Under the pieces are notes generated by a model. The model searched no databases. It worked only from the letters and a program-made list of their open reading frames with translations, and was not told the origin of the DNA. DNA of 8,290 nt. Origin: Ruminococcaceae bacterium UBA1865 (lineage in GTDB: Bacteria; Bacillota; Clostridia; Oscillospirales; Acutalibacteraceae). The position numbers and the translations under genes were made by a program. This document shows, in pieces, positions 1-5,532 of this stretch; position 1 is the first letter of the stretch, and each line of letters begins with the position of its first letter. The stretch lies in assembly GCA_002338255.1 (NCBI GenBank), contig DDHX01000002.1, forward strand, positions 1,752 to 10,041, given 5' to 3'.

Positions 1-523
1 CGACCGGAATTCCACCCGCACCGCGAATCGGCTGGCCGTGAACGTATGCGCCGAAATCGCGAATTTCCACGCGAACCGTAATGTCCGGATTGTGTACGTC
101 AACCGTTAAATGCGGAAATTGATTTAATAAATATTCACCCACGTCAGCGGAGATTTCCGGCGATTTAAGCGGAAAGCTTTTATCTGCGCGTTTCGATTCC
201 ACTTTAAAGGTTTTTGCACCTAATAATTCAGTTTTCAAGTATTCCTGAGCGGCTTCAAGAATGGCGGGCATTTCTTTTTTGACAATGCAGGCGCGTGAAA
301 ATGCCGCAATACCGAATATTTTCGATACCTTTTCCACAGCGGTGTCAAGGTCGGCACCCTCGCGCGGGGTCACATAAACCGTTGACTGGGCGCTCTTAAT
401 GTCAAATCCGCCCAAGTTATTTAAACGGCGCCGGATGTTGCGGAGCAAAGTAGCTTCGAACACATTGCGATTCAGCCCTTTTAACACCATTTCACCCAAT
501 TTTATTAAAATGATTTCGTCCAT
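1..523 (-). CDS. thiI: tRNA 4-thiouridine synthase ThiI, N-terminal part (runs off the left edge)
   Basis: ThiI adenylates U8 of tRNA and transfers sulfur from a cysteine desulfurase persulfide to make 4-thiouridine; in some bacteria it also feeds thiamin thiazole synthesis. My translation from the ATG at 523 gives 174 residues beginning MDEIILIKLGEMVLKGLNR, the typical N-terminal ferredoxin-like region. A THUMP domain follows (roughly residues 60-165), with IFGIAAFSRA near residue 70 and ITVRVEIRDFGAYVHGQPIRGAGGIPV at the window edge. That last stretch is the linker just before the PP-loop ATPase domain, so the catalytic half (and any rhodanese domain) lies outside the window. Full-length family members are about 390 residues or more. 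An AGGAG at 531-535 (minus strand), 7 nt from the ATG, supports the start. The desulfurase gene ends 13 bp upstream, so the two are almost certainly one transcript. Identification is from motif recognition and gene context. Confidence 0.95.
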   Translation of the reverse strand, partial: MDEIILIKLGEMVLKGLNRNVFEATLLRNIRRRLNNLGGFDIKSAQSTVYVTPREGADLDTAVEKVSKIFGIAAFSRACIVKKEMPAILEAAQEYLKTELLGAKTFKVESKRADKSFPLKSPEISADVGEYLLNQFPHLTVDVHNPDITVRVEIRDFGAYVHGQPIRGAGGIPV

Positions 524-536
524 TGATATTCTCCTG

Positions 537-1673
537 TCATGGTCTTTTGGTGAGGTCGTTCAGGCCGTCCCGCAGCGCGGATATCAGGCGGTCAACGTCC
601 TGTGTGGTATTGTACCGGGAAAAACTGAGCCGTAAAGAGGAATCAATCCGGTTATGCGGCAGTTCCATCGCGGTTAAAACGTGGCTTGCCTTTCCCTTGG
701 AACAGGCAGAGCCGGAGGAAACGTAAATCTCTTTTTCGGCAAGGTAGTGCAGCATGGTTTCGGCACGCACCCCACCGTAGGAAAAGTTAACGATATAGGG
801 AAGCGCGTCATCGGGCGAGTTCAAAACAACGCCGTCAATTTCATTCAGCTTTTCACGGCAGTACGCGCTGAGCTTTGCGATTGCTTTCAGCTGCGCGGCT
901 GTGTCCGGCAGCGCCTTTACTGCGGCGCCGAAACCCGCAATCAGCGGAGAGGACTCCGTACCGGGGCGGATATTCTTTTCCTGCCCGCCGCCGAAGGAGC
1001 GCGGTACAATGTGAACGCCTTTTCTCAGGTACAACGCACCCACGCCCTTTGGACCATGGATTTTGTGCGCGCTGACACTCATTAAATCAATTTTCAGTCT
1101 GATCGGTTTTAACGGCAGCTTTCCGAAAGCCTGTACCGCGTCCACATGGAACAGCGCGGGTGCTTTTACGGCGGCGATTGCAGCCGAGGCCGCTTCAAGC
1201 GGCAAAATACTGCCGACTTCGTTGTTCACACACATCATGCTGATTAAAATCGTATCGGTCGTCACTGCGTCAAATACCTGTTCCGGCTGAATTTGACCTG
1301 CACCGTCCGGTTTTAGGTAGGTAACGGAAAAGCCCTCCGCTTCAAGCTGTTTCATTGTGTTGAGAACCGACGGATGCTCAATCATGGTCGTAACAATATG
1401 GTTGCCCCGTTTCCTGCGGGCATAAGCCGCGCCAAAAATTGCAAGATTGTTGCTTTCCGTTCCGCCGGACGTGAAGTAGAGTTCCTCCGCGTGGACGCCA
1501 AGCAAAGCGGCAATCTCATTTCTCGCGGCGGTCAGCTCCTGCTCGGCGCGAAAGCCCCTCGCATGCAGGCTCGACGGGTTGCCGTAATTGTCCGTCAGCA
1601 TTTCCATCACTTTATCGGCGGCCTCGCGGCACACCACTGTGGTGGAGGAATTATCCAAATATACTTCACCCAA
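537..1673 (-). CDS. Cysteine desulfurase (NifS/IscS family, class V aminotransferase fold)
   Basis: This PLP enzyme removes sulfur from L-cysteine, giving alanine and an enzyme-bound persulfide. The 378-residue length is normal for the family. Visible landmarks are the N-terminal YLDNSSTT, GNPSSLHARG at 31-40, the FTSGGTESNN cofactor loop at 67-76, H100 (PLP-stacking His), the NNEVG motif at 150-154, D178 and Q181 in HVDAVQ, the PLP lysine K204 in SAHKIHGPKG, the FGGGQE-RPGTE segment at 227-240, and the catalytic cysteine C324 in SSGSACSKG. The start is TTG at 1671-1673: a GGAGG at 1683-1687 lies 9 nt upstream, no ATG or GTG is in frame nearby, and the frame begins at the expected N-terminus. 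It directly precedes thiI, so its likely job is sulfur donation to ThiI, as for NifZ-ThiI of Bacillus subtilis. It is therefore probably not the main Fe-S cluster desulfurase, though that is inferred from context. Confidence 0.96.
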   Translation of the reverse strand: MGEVYLDNSSTTVVCREAADKVMEMLTDNYGNPSSLHARGFRAEQELTAARNEIAALLGVHAEELYFTSGGTESNNLAIFGAAYARRKRGNHIVTTMIEHPSVLNTMKQLEAEGFSVTYLKPDGAGQIQPEQVFDAVTTDTILISMMCVNNEVGSILPLEAASAAIAAVKAPALFHVDAVQAFGKLPLKPIRLKIDLMSVSAHKIHGPKGVGALYLRKGVHIVPRSFGGGQEKNIRPGTESSPLIAGFGAAVKALPDTAAQLKAIAKLSAYCREKLNEIDGVVLNSPDDALPYIVNFSYGGVRAETMLHYLAEKEIYVSSGSACSKGKASHVLTAMELPHNRIDSSLRLSFSRYNTTQDVDRLISALRDGLNDLTKRP

Positions 1674-1681
1674 TGGGGAGT

Positions 1682-1689
1682 ACCTCCAA
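1682..1689 (-). promoter_or_regulatory. Ribosome binding site that decides the TTG start of the cysteine desulfurase
   Basis: On the minus strand the sequence reads TTGGAGGT, a near-perfect anti-16S match, 8-9 nt before the TTG at 1673. No ATG or GTG in this frame lies at a usable distance. Confidence 0.8.
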
Positions 1690-1710
1690 CTATCATTTAT
1701 TTATCGTTAT

Positions 1711-1739
1711 ATTATACACCCTATGCGGCTTTAGAGCAA
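1711..1739 (-). promoter_or_regulatory. Sigma-A-type promoter for the cysteine desulfurase-thiI operon
   Basis: On the minus strand, TTGCTC (1734-1739) is followed after exactly 17 bp by a perfect TATAAT (1711-1716). Transcription would start near 1704, leaving a leader of about 30 nt that contains the GGAGG. The -35 box matches consensus at three of six positions, so activity may depend on the perfect -10. Confidence 0.65.
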
Positions 1740-1759
1740 CGAAAATGCTCCTAAAAGCC
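1727..1759. repeat. Imperfect inverted repeat between two divergent promoters (operator candidate)
   Basis: GGCTTTAGAGCA (1727-1738) and TGCTCCTAAAAGCC (1746-1759) are inverted copies apart from two extra bases in the right arm, separated by ACGAAAA. The repeat covers the -35 box of the desulfurase promoter and ends 4 bp before the -35 of the Fur-gene promoter. It lies upstream of both predicted transcription starts, so it should not be in either transcript. If functional it would act as DNA, as a protein-binding site. It does not resemble a Fur, PerR or Zur box. Confidence 0.4.
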
Positions 1760-1763
1760 CACA

Positions 1764-1791
1764 TTGCATTTTTGAGAATATGTATTATAAT
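1764..1791 (+). promoter_or_regulatory. Promoter for the Fur-family regulator
   Basis: TTGCAT (1764-1769) and a perfect TATAAT (1786-1791) are separated by 16 bp. A second, weaker pair, TTGAGA (1772-1777) and TAAGAT (1794-1799), also with 16 bp, overlaps it. Either gives a leader of roughly 100 nt before the ATG at 1903. The A/T-rich stretch 1785-1799 matches the left half of a Fur/PerR-type box (TTATAAT) but its right half is poor, so autoregulation is only a possibility. Confidence 0.55.
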
Positions 1792-1902
1792 AATAAGATA
1801 ACAAATAAATATATTGCAATGATGAACAAACGACGAAAAGTCAAATTCGAAATAGATAATAACTGTGAACTCATTATGGGAAGAGCGGAAGAAGGTGGAA
1901 TC

Positions 1903-2301
1903 ATGATTTTGAAAAATACAAAACAGCGCTGTGCGATTATGCAGATTTTAAAGCAGAGCCCGGAGCCTGTCAGCGCTGAAGATATTTTCAACGGACTGAA
2001 GCAGGAATATCCAAATTTAGCGCTTTCCACCATTTACCGCAATGTGGAGCGCTTTGCCGATGCTGCGATTGTCAAAAAAGATGTGTGGAGTGACGGAGTC
2101 GTTCGTTACTCACTTGCCGAGGAACACCACGGGCACTACTTGATTTGTACGGAATGCAGTGCGAAAGTCAAAATCGACGATTGCCCGCTTTCCGGTATCG
2201 AACAGGGTTTGGCGCGCGACACGGGCTATGAAATAGAGGGACATACGCTGACAATTTACGGCAAATGCCCCAAGTGCATTAAAAAAGGAAGCAGGCATTA
2301 A
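1903..2301 (+). CDS. Fur-family metal-responsive transcriptional regulator (possibly Zur-like)
   Basis: The product is a 132-residue DNA-binding repressor of the Fur/Zur/PerR family. An N-terminal winged helix (about 1-75) includes PVSAEDIF and the recognition-helix signature PNLALSTIYRNVERF at 37-51. The C-terminal dimerisation domain has the metal-binding HHGHYLIC at 75-82, the structural zinc pair C82/C85 (CTEC) and C122/C125 (CPKC), and an extra C94 (DDCPL) with H114. Where PerR has its oxidation-sensing His (HPTADDIY) this protein has Pro (PVSAEDIF), so PerR function is unlikely. The extra Cys-Pro-Leu resembles some Zur proteins, but the metal cannot be assigned. The start at 1903 is preferred because GAAGGTGG lies 5-8 nt upstream and family homology begins there; the frame is open back to 1780, but those 41 codons look non-homologous. 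It is transcribed divergently from the desulfurase, and its stop codon is inside the terminator loop at 2297-2301. Confidence 0.93.
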   Translation: MILKNTKQRCAIMQILKQSPEPVSAEDIFNGLKQEYPNLALSTIYRNVERFADAAIVKKDVWSDGVVRYSLAEEHHGHYLICTECSAKVKIDDCPLSGIEQGLARDTGYEIEGHTLTIYGKCPKCIKKGSRH

Positions 2302-2316
2302 GCCTGCTTCCTTTTT
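2282..2316. terminator. Bidirectional intrinsic terminator containing the Fur-gene stop codon
   Basis: GGAAGCAGGC (2287-2296) and GCCTGCTTCC (2302-2311) form a perfect 10-bp stem with the five-base loop ATTAA. Flanking AAAAA (2282-2286) and TTTTT (2312-2316) lengthen the pairing to 15 bp and provide a U tract in either direction. It ends the Fur gene from the left and the glycosyltransferase gene (stop at 2321) from the right. The left arm encodes the last residues of the Fur protein (KKGSRH), and the TAA stop lies in the loop. Confidence 0.93.
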
Positions 2317-2320
2317 GGTT

Positions 2321-3445
2321 CTATTTTTGGTTCTTTTCACAAAGCTCGTTGATGAGCGAAAAGATATTTTTACTGGACTGTGATTTGTCAAAGTTTTCAA
2401 GCGAGGCGCGCATTCTTTCAAGCTTTTTGCTGTCATCCAGCAGGGAAAGAATGGTTTTGCCGGGGTCAACGCCCTTTTCAAGTTTTACCGCCATGTCGTG
2501 GGATAGCAGGAAGTTGGCGTTGTCTTCCTCCTGCCCTGGGATTGCGTCAAACACCGCCAGCGGGATATTGCAGGCAAGCGCCTCTGAAACGGTCAGTCCG
2601 CCGGGCTTTGTGATGATCAAATCCGAAACATGCATATAATTTTCAACCTCGTCGGTATAATAAACGAGCGTGGTTTTTTTGGGACTTTGAGTAATGACCG
2701 GTGAAAAGGCATCAAACAGTCTTTGATTGCGTCCGGTAATGACAATGATCTGAAAATCGGCCGGAAGTTTAATCAGGTCTTTATAAATACTCATAATATT
2801 GGTTACGCCGAAGCTGCCCGCCATAATTAGAATTGTCGGAAGATCGGCGTCTATCCCGAACTTCTTTTGCAGCATAGGCTTGTCGCCCTTACTGAAAAAC
2901 ACATCGCCTACAGGAATGCCAAATGGATAAATCAACTCTTTTTTAACGCCCATGCTTTCCATTTCAGGGATCATGTCCTGTGTGGAAACAACGTATGCGT
3001 CAACCCGGTCAGCGATCCAGGCTCTGTGCGGCCCATAATCCGTCATCAGGCAGATCAGCGGAACATTTACGATTCCCTTACTTTTCAGATGTGAAACCAT
3101 TTCAGTGGCGAATGGGTGGGTAGAAATGATGACGTCGGCATTTTGTTCTTCCATCAATGGAATCAGCCTTTGACTGAACGCGCTGGAAAAGCGCGTAACC
3201 AGATTGGAAAGCAGGCTTTCTTCATTCGTCTTACGGTACAGCTGGCCAAACACCTTGGGCGTTTTGGTGGCCAAGAAATGGTATCCGTCGCAGACGGTTT
3301 TGTCTAAAACAAAGCTGATGCTTTTCAGTGCATCCACGACAACGACCTCGTTGCCGGTTGAATTTTCCATAATGTATTTTTCAATCGCGTGGGAAGCACG
3401 CAGGTGCCCACCGCCCGTTGCAGCCGAAAGAATTAATATCTTCAC
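2321..3445 (-). CDS. UgtP/MGDG-synthase-family glycosyltransferase (GT28-type, glycolipid synthesis)
   Basis: Family members transfer glucose or galactose from a UDP-sugar to diacylglycerol at the inner face of the membrane, forming glycolipids and, in many Firmicutes, the lipoteichoic acid anchor. The 374-residue product has the N-terminal MGDG-synthase domain, with ATGGGH at 9-14 after the first strand, ISTHPFATEM at 107-116 and MTDYGPHRAW at 134-143. The C-terminal GT-B donor domain has MAGSFG at 208-213, ITGRN at 236-240, ITKPGGLTVSEAL at 278-290 and IPGQEEDNANFL at 302-313. These are the expected UDP-sugar-binding motifs, and the length fits family enzymes. No transmembrane segment is evident, consistent with peripheral membrane association. 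The start is GTG at 3443-3445, with AGGGGGA 6 nt upstream and family homology (VKILILSAATGGGH) starting at once. It appears monocistronic between its own promoter and the shared terminator. The sugar and acceptor cannot be settled from sequence; MurG-like peptidoglycan synthesis is less likely given the N-terminal motifs. Confidence 0.92.
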   Translation of the reverse strand: MKILILSAATGGGHLRASHAIEKYIMENSTGNEVVVVDALKSISFVLDKTVCDGYHFLATKTPKVFGQLYRKTNEESLLSNLVTRFSSAFSQRLIPLMEEQNADVIISTHPFATEMVSHLKSKGIVNVPLICLMTDYGPHRAWIADRVDAYVVSTQDMIPEMESMGVKKELIYPFGIPVGDVFFSKGDKPMLQKKFGIDADLPTILIMAGSFGVTNIMSIYKDLIKLPADFQIIVITGRNQRLFDAFSPVITQSPKKTTLVYYTDEVENYMHVSDLIITKPGGLTVSEALACNIPLAVFDAIPGQEEDNANFLLSHDMAVKLEKGVDPGKTILSLLDDSKKLERMRASLENFDKSQSSKNIFSLINELCEKNQK

Positions 3446-3450
3446 ACTAA

Positions 3451-3457
3451 TCCCCCT
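3451..3457 (-). promoter_or_regulatory. Ribosome binding site that decides the GTG start of the glycosyltransferase
   Basis: The minus strand reads AGGGGGA, 5-6 nt before the GTG at 3445. No ATG lies near the start of the conserved N-terminal motif, so GTG is the only sensible initiation codon. Confidence 0.7.
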
Positions 3458-3498
3458 AAATATTGAATATTTTTTATATTTTTTATACTATGATTGCT

Positions 3499-3507
3499 AT
3501 TATAACA
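3499..3507 (-). promoter_or_regulatory. Extended -10 promoter for the glycosyltransferase
   Basis: The minus strand reads TGTTATAAT, a perfect TATAAT preceded by the TGn extension, about 55 bp upstream of the GTG start. The -35 position holds only a weak match (TAGTAA at 17 bp), as is common for extended -10 promoters. Confidence 0.65.
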
Positions 3508-3555
3508 TATATTTAAAAAAGTTACTATACCCATTCCGAAGCCGGAACACCGCAG

Positions 3556-3577
3556 AAATCCAGTATGTGCGGGATTT
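3556..3577. repeat. Short inverted repeat in the divergent promoter region
   Basis: AAATCC (3556-3561) and GGATTT (3572-3577) are inverted copies 10 bp apart, interlaced with a second pair CCGCA (3550-3554) / TGCGG (3568-3572). It lies between the glycosyltransferase promoter and the VanW gene. It is short enough to be chance; a regulatory role is only possible. Confidence 0.25.
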
Positions 3578-3600
3578 GTGATAAAGCTGTAACTTTACTT

Positions 3601-3629
3601 TTAACAGGCAGAGATATCTAATGTAATAA
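3601..3629 (+). promoter_or_regulatory. Possible promoter for the VanW-family gene
   Basis: TTAACA (3601-3606, five of six consensus bases) is followed after 17 bp by TAATAA (3624-3629, three of six). The -10 is weak. The 223-bp gap between divergent genes requires a plus-strand promoter somewhere here, and this is the best pair I can see. Confidence 0.35.
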
Positions 3630-3668
3630 ATAATTTTTTAAGATTGTTATGATCTGGGAGGCTAAGGT

Positions 3669-5300
3669 ATGGCCCAAGCGAAAATGGTTGATATTTCTTC
3701 GGCATCACAAAAGCATAAGGCAAAAAAGTCTGTTATCATCACTACCGTGATTATTGGTGCGGTTCTGATTGGTGTAGCCGGCGGTGTGTTTGCCAAGCAG
3801 CTTTACAAGGAATATCAGCATCAAAAGCAAGTTGCAGCGGCAATCGATACCCCTGTTTTCTATCAGGGAATTACGGTTGCGGGCGTTGACCTGAGCGGAA
3901 AAACAATGGAACAGGCAAAGGCCGCAGTGAGTAAGGTCGAGCCGGGGTTGCGCGACAAGTACGATATTAAAATCACCTATCAAGGCCAAAACTGGAAGTT
4001 GACCGAAGACGATTTTACTTTTAATTTCAACACCGACACGGTGCTGAAGGAAGCCTACGCTTATGGGCGGGAGGGCGACCGCGAGCAGCGCTATCAGCAG
4101 GTCAATTCATTGAAAACTACCCCTAAAACTTTCAGCATCGCACATACGATGAATTACGACAGCCTTAGTGCTAAACTGAAAGAAATTACAAAAGGAATTT
4201 CTTATGCCCCTGTTGATGCGACAGTCGCCTCATTTGATGCAAAGACAGCCAAATTCAGTTACGCAGATGGGAAAAACGGACTGTCCGTTGATGAAAACAG
4301 GCTATATACACAGGTTGAGAAAATCATAAACGGCTCCAAGGCCGGTACGGTTGAAGTACCGCCAGCCGTCGTTCCGTTCAACAAGACCATTGCTGAAATC
4401 AAAAGCCATTTGCAAAAGCTCGGCACCTACAGCACTACTTCGACAAATTCGTCGACCGGTTTCCACAATATGACGCTCGCCCTTTCCAAAATTAACGGAA
4501 CCTGTATTCCGGCAGGGGGAACGTTCTCTTTTCATCAAATTGTCGGTAATTCCGATAAGGCGCACGGTTTTCTTGAGGCGGGAGCAATTTTGAATGGCAA
4601 GATTATTCAAGCGGATGGCGGCGGAATTTGCCAGACATCCACTACCGTATACGGTGCGGCGCTGCGCTCCAACATGAAAATAACGCAGCGTTCCAACCAT
4701 ACGCTCCAATCCACCTACTGCCCAATCGGTCAGGATGCCGCAGTCAGCTATCCTGAGCTTGACTTCAAGTTTCAGAACCCGACTGATTATCCGATTTACA
4801 TCGTAACCAGCACCAAAGGCAGAGTTCTTACCGCTACCTTTTACGGCTATCAGTCACCGGACTACGACGCAATTGCAGTCACCTCGCAGAAAACAGCTGC
4901 AATCCCGGCACCAACAACGCCGAAGTACACCGTTGATAAAACACTTGCAAAGGGAGTCATTAAGCTCGAATCCAAAGCGCGCGACGGAGCAAGAGCAACC
5001 GCACAGCGCGTGTTCTACAAGAACGGCGTCGTTGTAAAAACTGAAAATCTAAGCGCATCCTACTACCGTGCACAGCCTGCGTATTATGCGATTGGTCCCG
5101 GGACGGAAGTGGGTGCGAGTGTTCCGGCAGTAACGAAACCATCCTCTTCAAAACCGGCAAGTTCCGCGTCTGCGCCGGCTTCCTCCGCACCGCACAGCTC
5201 GGCCGGCTCCAGCCAGCCGGCAGGCTCCTCGTCGGAAAACGCGTCATCGGCAAGTGCTTCACCGGACAGCGATCTTAATAATGTAGTTATTCCTGATTAA
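3669..5300 (+). CDS. VanW-family protein with peptidoglycan-binding-like domain and Ser/Ala/Pro tail
   Basis: The 543-residue product is predicted to be anchored in the membrane and exposed outside. A Lys-rich N-terminus (15-20) precedes one hydrophobic segment at about 21-42, which acts as a signal anchor. Residues 65-230 contain a repeat of the PG_binding_4 type found before VanW domains (GITVAGVDLSGKTMEQAKAAV at 67-87; a second unit with KNGLSVDENRL at 202-212). The VanW domain is about 255-395: STGFHNMTLALSKING, PAGGTFSFHQIVG at 281-293, and the hallmark GGGICQTSTTVYGAAL at 317-332, then HTLQSTY and YPELDFKFQNPTDYPIYI. A G5-like segment (about 428-478) follows, and 487-535 is a Ser/Ala/Pro-rich, probably wall-spanning or disordered tail. 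VanW function is unknown; the family occurs in some vancomycin-resistance clusters, but no other van gene is here, so resistance should not be inferred. GGGAGG at 3656-3661, 7 nt before the ATG, supports the start. Confidence 0.92.
   Translation: MAQAKMVDISSASQKHKAKKSVIITTVIIGAVLIGVAGGVFAKQLYKEYQHQKQVAAAIDTPVFYQGITVAGVDLSGKTMEQAKAAVSKVEPGLRDKYDIKITYQGQNWKLTEDDFTFNFNTDTVLKEAYAYGREGDREQRYQQVNSLKTTPKTFSIAHTMNYDSLSAKLKEITKGISYAPVDATVASFDAKTAKFSYADGKNGLSVDENRLYTQVEKIINGSKAGTVEVPPAVVPFNKTIAEIKSHLQKLGTYSTTSTNSSTGFHNMTLALSKINGTCIPAGGTFSFHQIVGNSDKAHGFLEAGAILNGKIIQADGGGICQTSTTVYGAALRSNMKITQRSNHTLQSTYCPIGQDAAVSYPELDFKFQNPTDYPIYIVTSTKGRVLTATFYGYQSPDYDAIAVTSQKTAAIPAPTTPKYTVDKTLAKGVIKLESKARDGARATAQRVFYKNGVVVKTENLSASYYRAQPAYYAIGPGTEVGASVPAVTKPSSSKPASSASAPASSAPHSSAGSSQPAGSSSENASSASASPDSDLNNVVIPD
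5148..5274 (+). repeat. Low-complexity Ser/Ala/Pro coding segment
   Basis: This part of the VanW-family gene encodes PSSSKPASSASAP-like residues, roughly 491-535, dominated by Ser, Ala and Pro with no exact tandem unit. Such tails are usually extended, often glycosylated wall linkers, and they vary in length between strains. No LPXTG sorting signal follows; the protein ends in NNVVIPD. Confidence 0.7.
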
Positions 5301-5328
5301 TTTAGCTGAACCTTTTGTGAAATTATCC

Positions 5329-5362
5329 AAATCAGGATGTGGCTCAGGCTGCATCCTGATTT
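5329..5362 (+). terminator. Probable terminator after the VanW-family gene
   Basis: AAATCAGGATG and CATCCTGATTT form an 11-bp stem (5329-5339 with 5352-5362) with a 12-base loop, 28 bp after the stop codon. The downstream tract is short (TTT, then AAATTT), so termination may be partial and allow read-through into the glycosyltransferase operon. Confidence 0.55.
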
Positions 5363-5410
5363 TAAATTTGACTTGACTTTTCAGCGTATTTCTGCAAAAA
5401 TGGAGTAGAT

Positions 5411-5510
5411 AGCTGAACGCTTTGGGCGTTTTATTTTGCACAGATAACGAAAATTCAGCTGCGCTTCTATGGAGCGCAGCAATAAATGATAAGGCGGCAG
5501 CCCTTGCCGC
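5411..5510 (+). ncRNA. Structured non-coding leader upstream of the GT2 operon (type unknown)
   Basis: Several helices are possible. AGCTGAA (5411-5417) pairs with TTCAGCT (5454-5460), enclosing a small hairpin AACGC/GCGTT (5416-5420 with 5426-5430) followed by TTATTTT. GCTGCGCTTC/GGAGCGCAGC (5458-5467 with 5471-5480, one wobble pair) is a strong 10-bp hairpin with a three-base loop. GCGGCA/TGCCGC (5494-5499 with 5505-5510) lies just before the ribosome binding site. The first and strong hairpins share 5458-5460, so they cannot both form fully, as in attenuators and riboswitches. I do not recognise a known riboswitch core, and no clear promoter was found. It may be a cis-regulatory leader or just intergenic hairpins. 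Confidence 0.35.
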
Positions 5511-5532
5511 AATTAGGAAAGGATGAACGAAT

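Noticed and set aside
681..1085. Open frame antisense to the cysteine desulfurase (134 codons)
   Set aside because: It is the complement of a well-supported conserved gene, has no ribosome binding site or recognisable domain, and its composition is a shadow of the real codons.
1374..1754. Open frame antisense to the desulfurase start and promoter (126 codons)
   Set aside because: It runs through the other gene's promoter and start, and shows no family motif.
1783..1800. PerR/Fur box in the Fur promoter
   Set aside because: The left half matches TTATAAT but the right half matches only about four of seven bases, no better than expected in such an A/T-rich promoter.
1780..1902. Longer N-terminal extension (41 codons) of the Fur-family protein
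   Set aside because: The frame is open, but family homology starts at 1903, where a good ribosome binding site also lies. The 1780 start overlaps the predicted -10 box, so it would not be in the transcript.
2110..2481. Open frame on the minus strand across the convergent terminator (123 codons)
   Set aside because: It crosses the terminator and overlaps two real genes out of frame, with no recognisable motif.
4302..4709. Open frame antisense to the VanW domain (135 codons)
   Set aside because: It is opposite highly conserved VanW motifs and has no start signal, so a shadow is the simplest reading.
3669..5300. Part of a vancomycin-resistance cluster, suggested by VanW homology
   Set aside because: No VanR, VanS, ligase, VanX or VanY gene is near. 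VanW-family proteins are common in Firmicutes without resistance.
5368..5396. Promoter at the tandem TTGACTTGACTT
   Set aside because: The -35 is good, but no acceptable -10 box lies 16-18 bp downstream (TCTGCA, CAAAAA and AAAAAT at those positions).
5416..5437. Second intrinsic terminator, AACGC-TTTGG-GCGTT then TTATTTT
   Set aside because: The stem has only five pairs and the tract is interrupted. It may matter as part of the leader structure but is not called separately.
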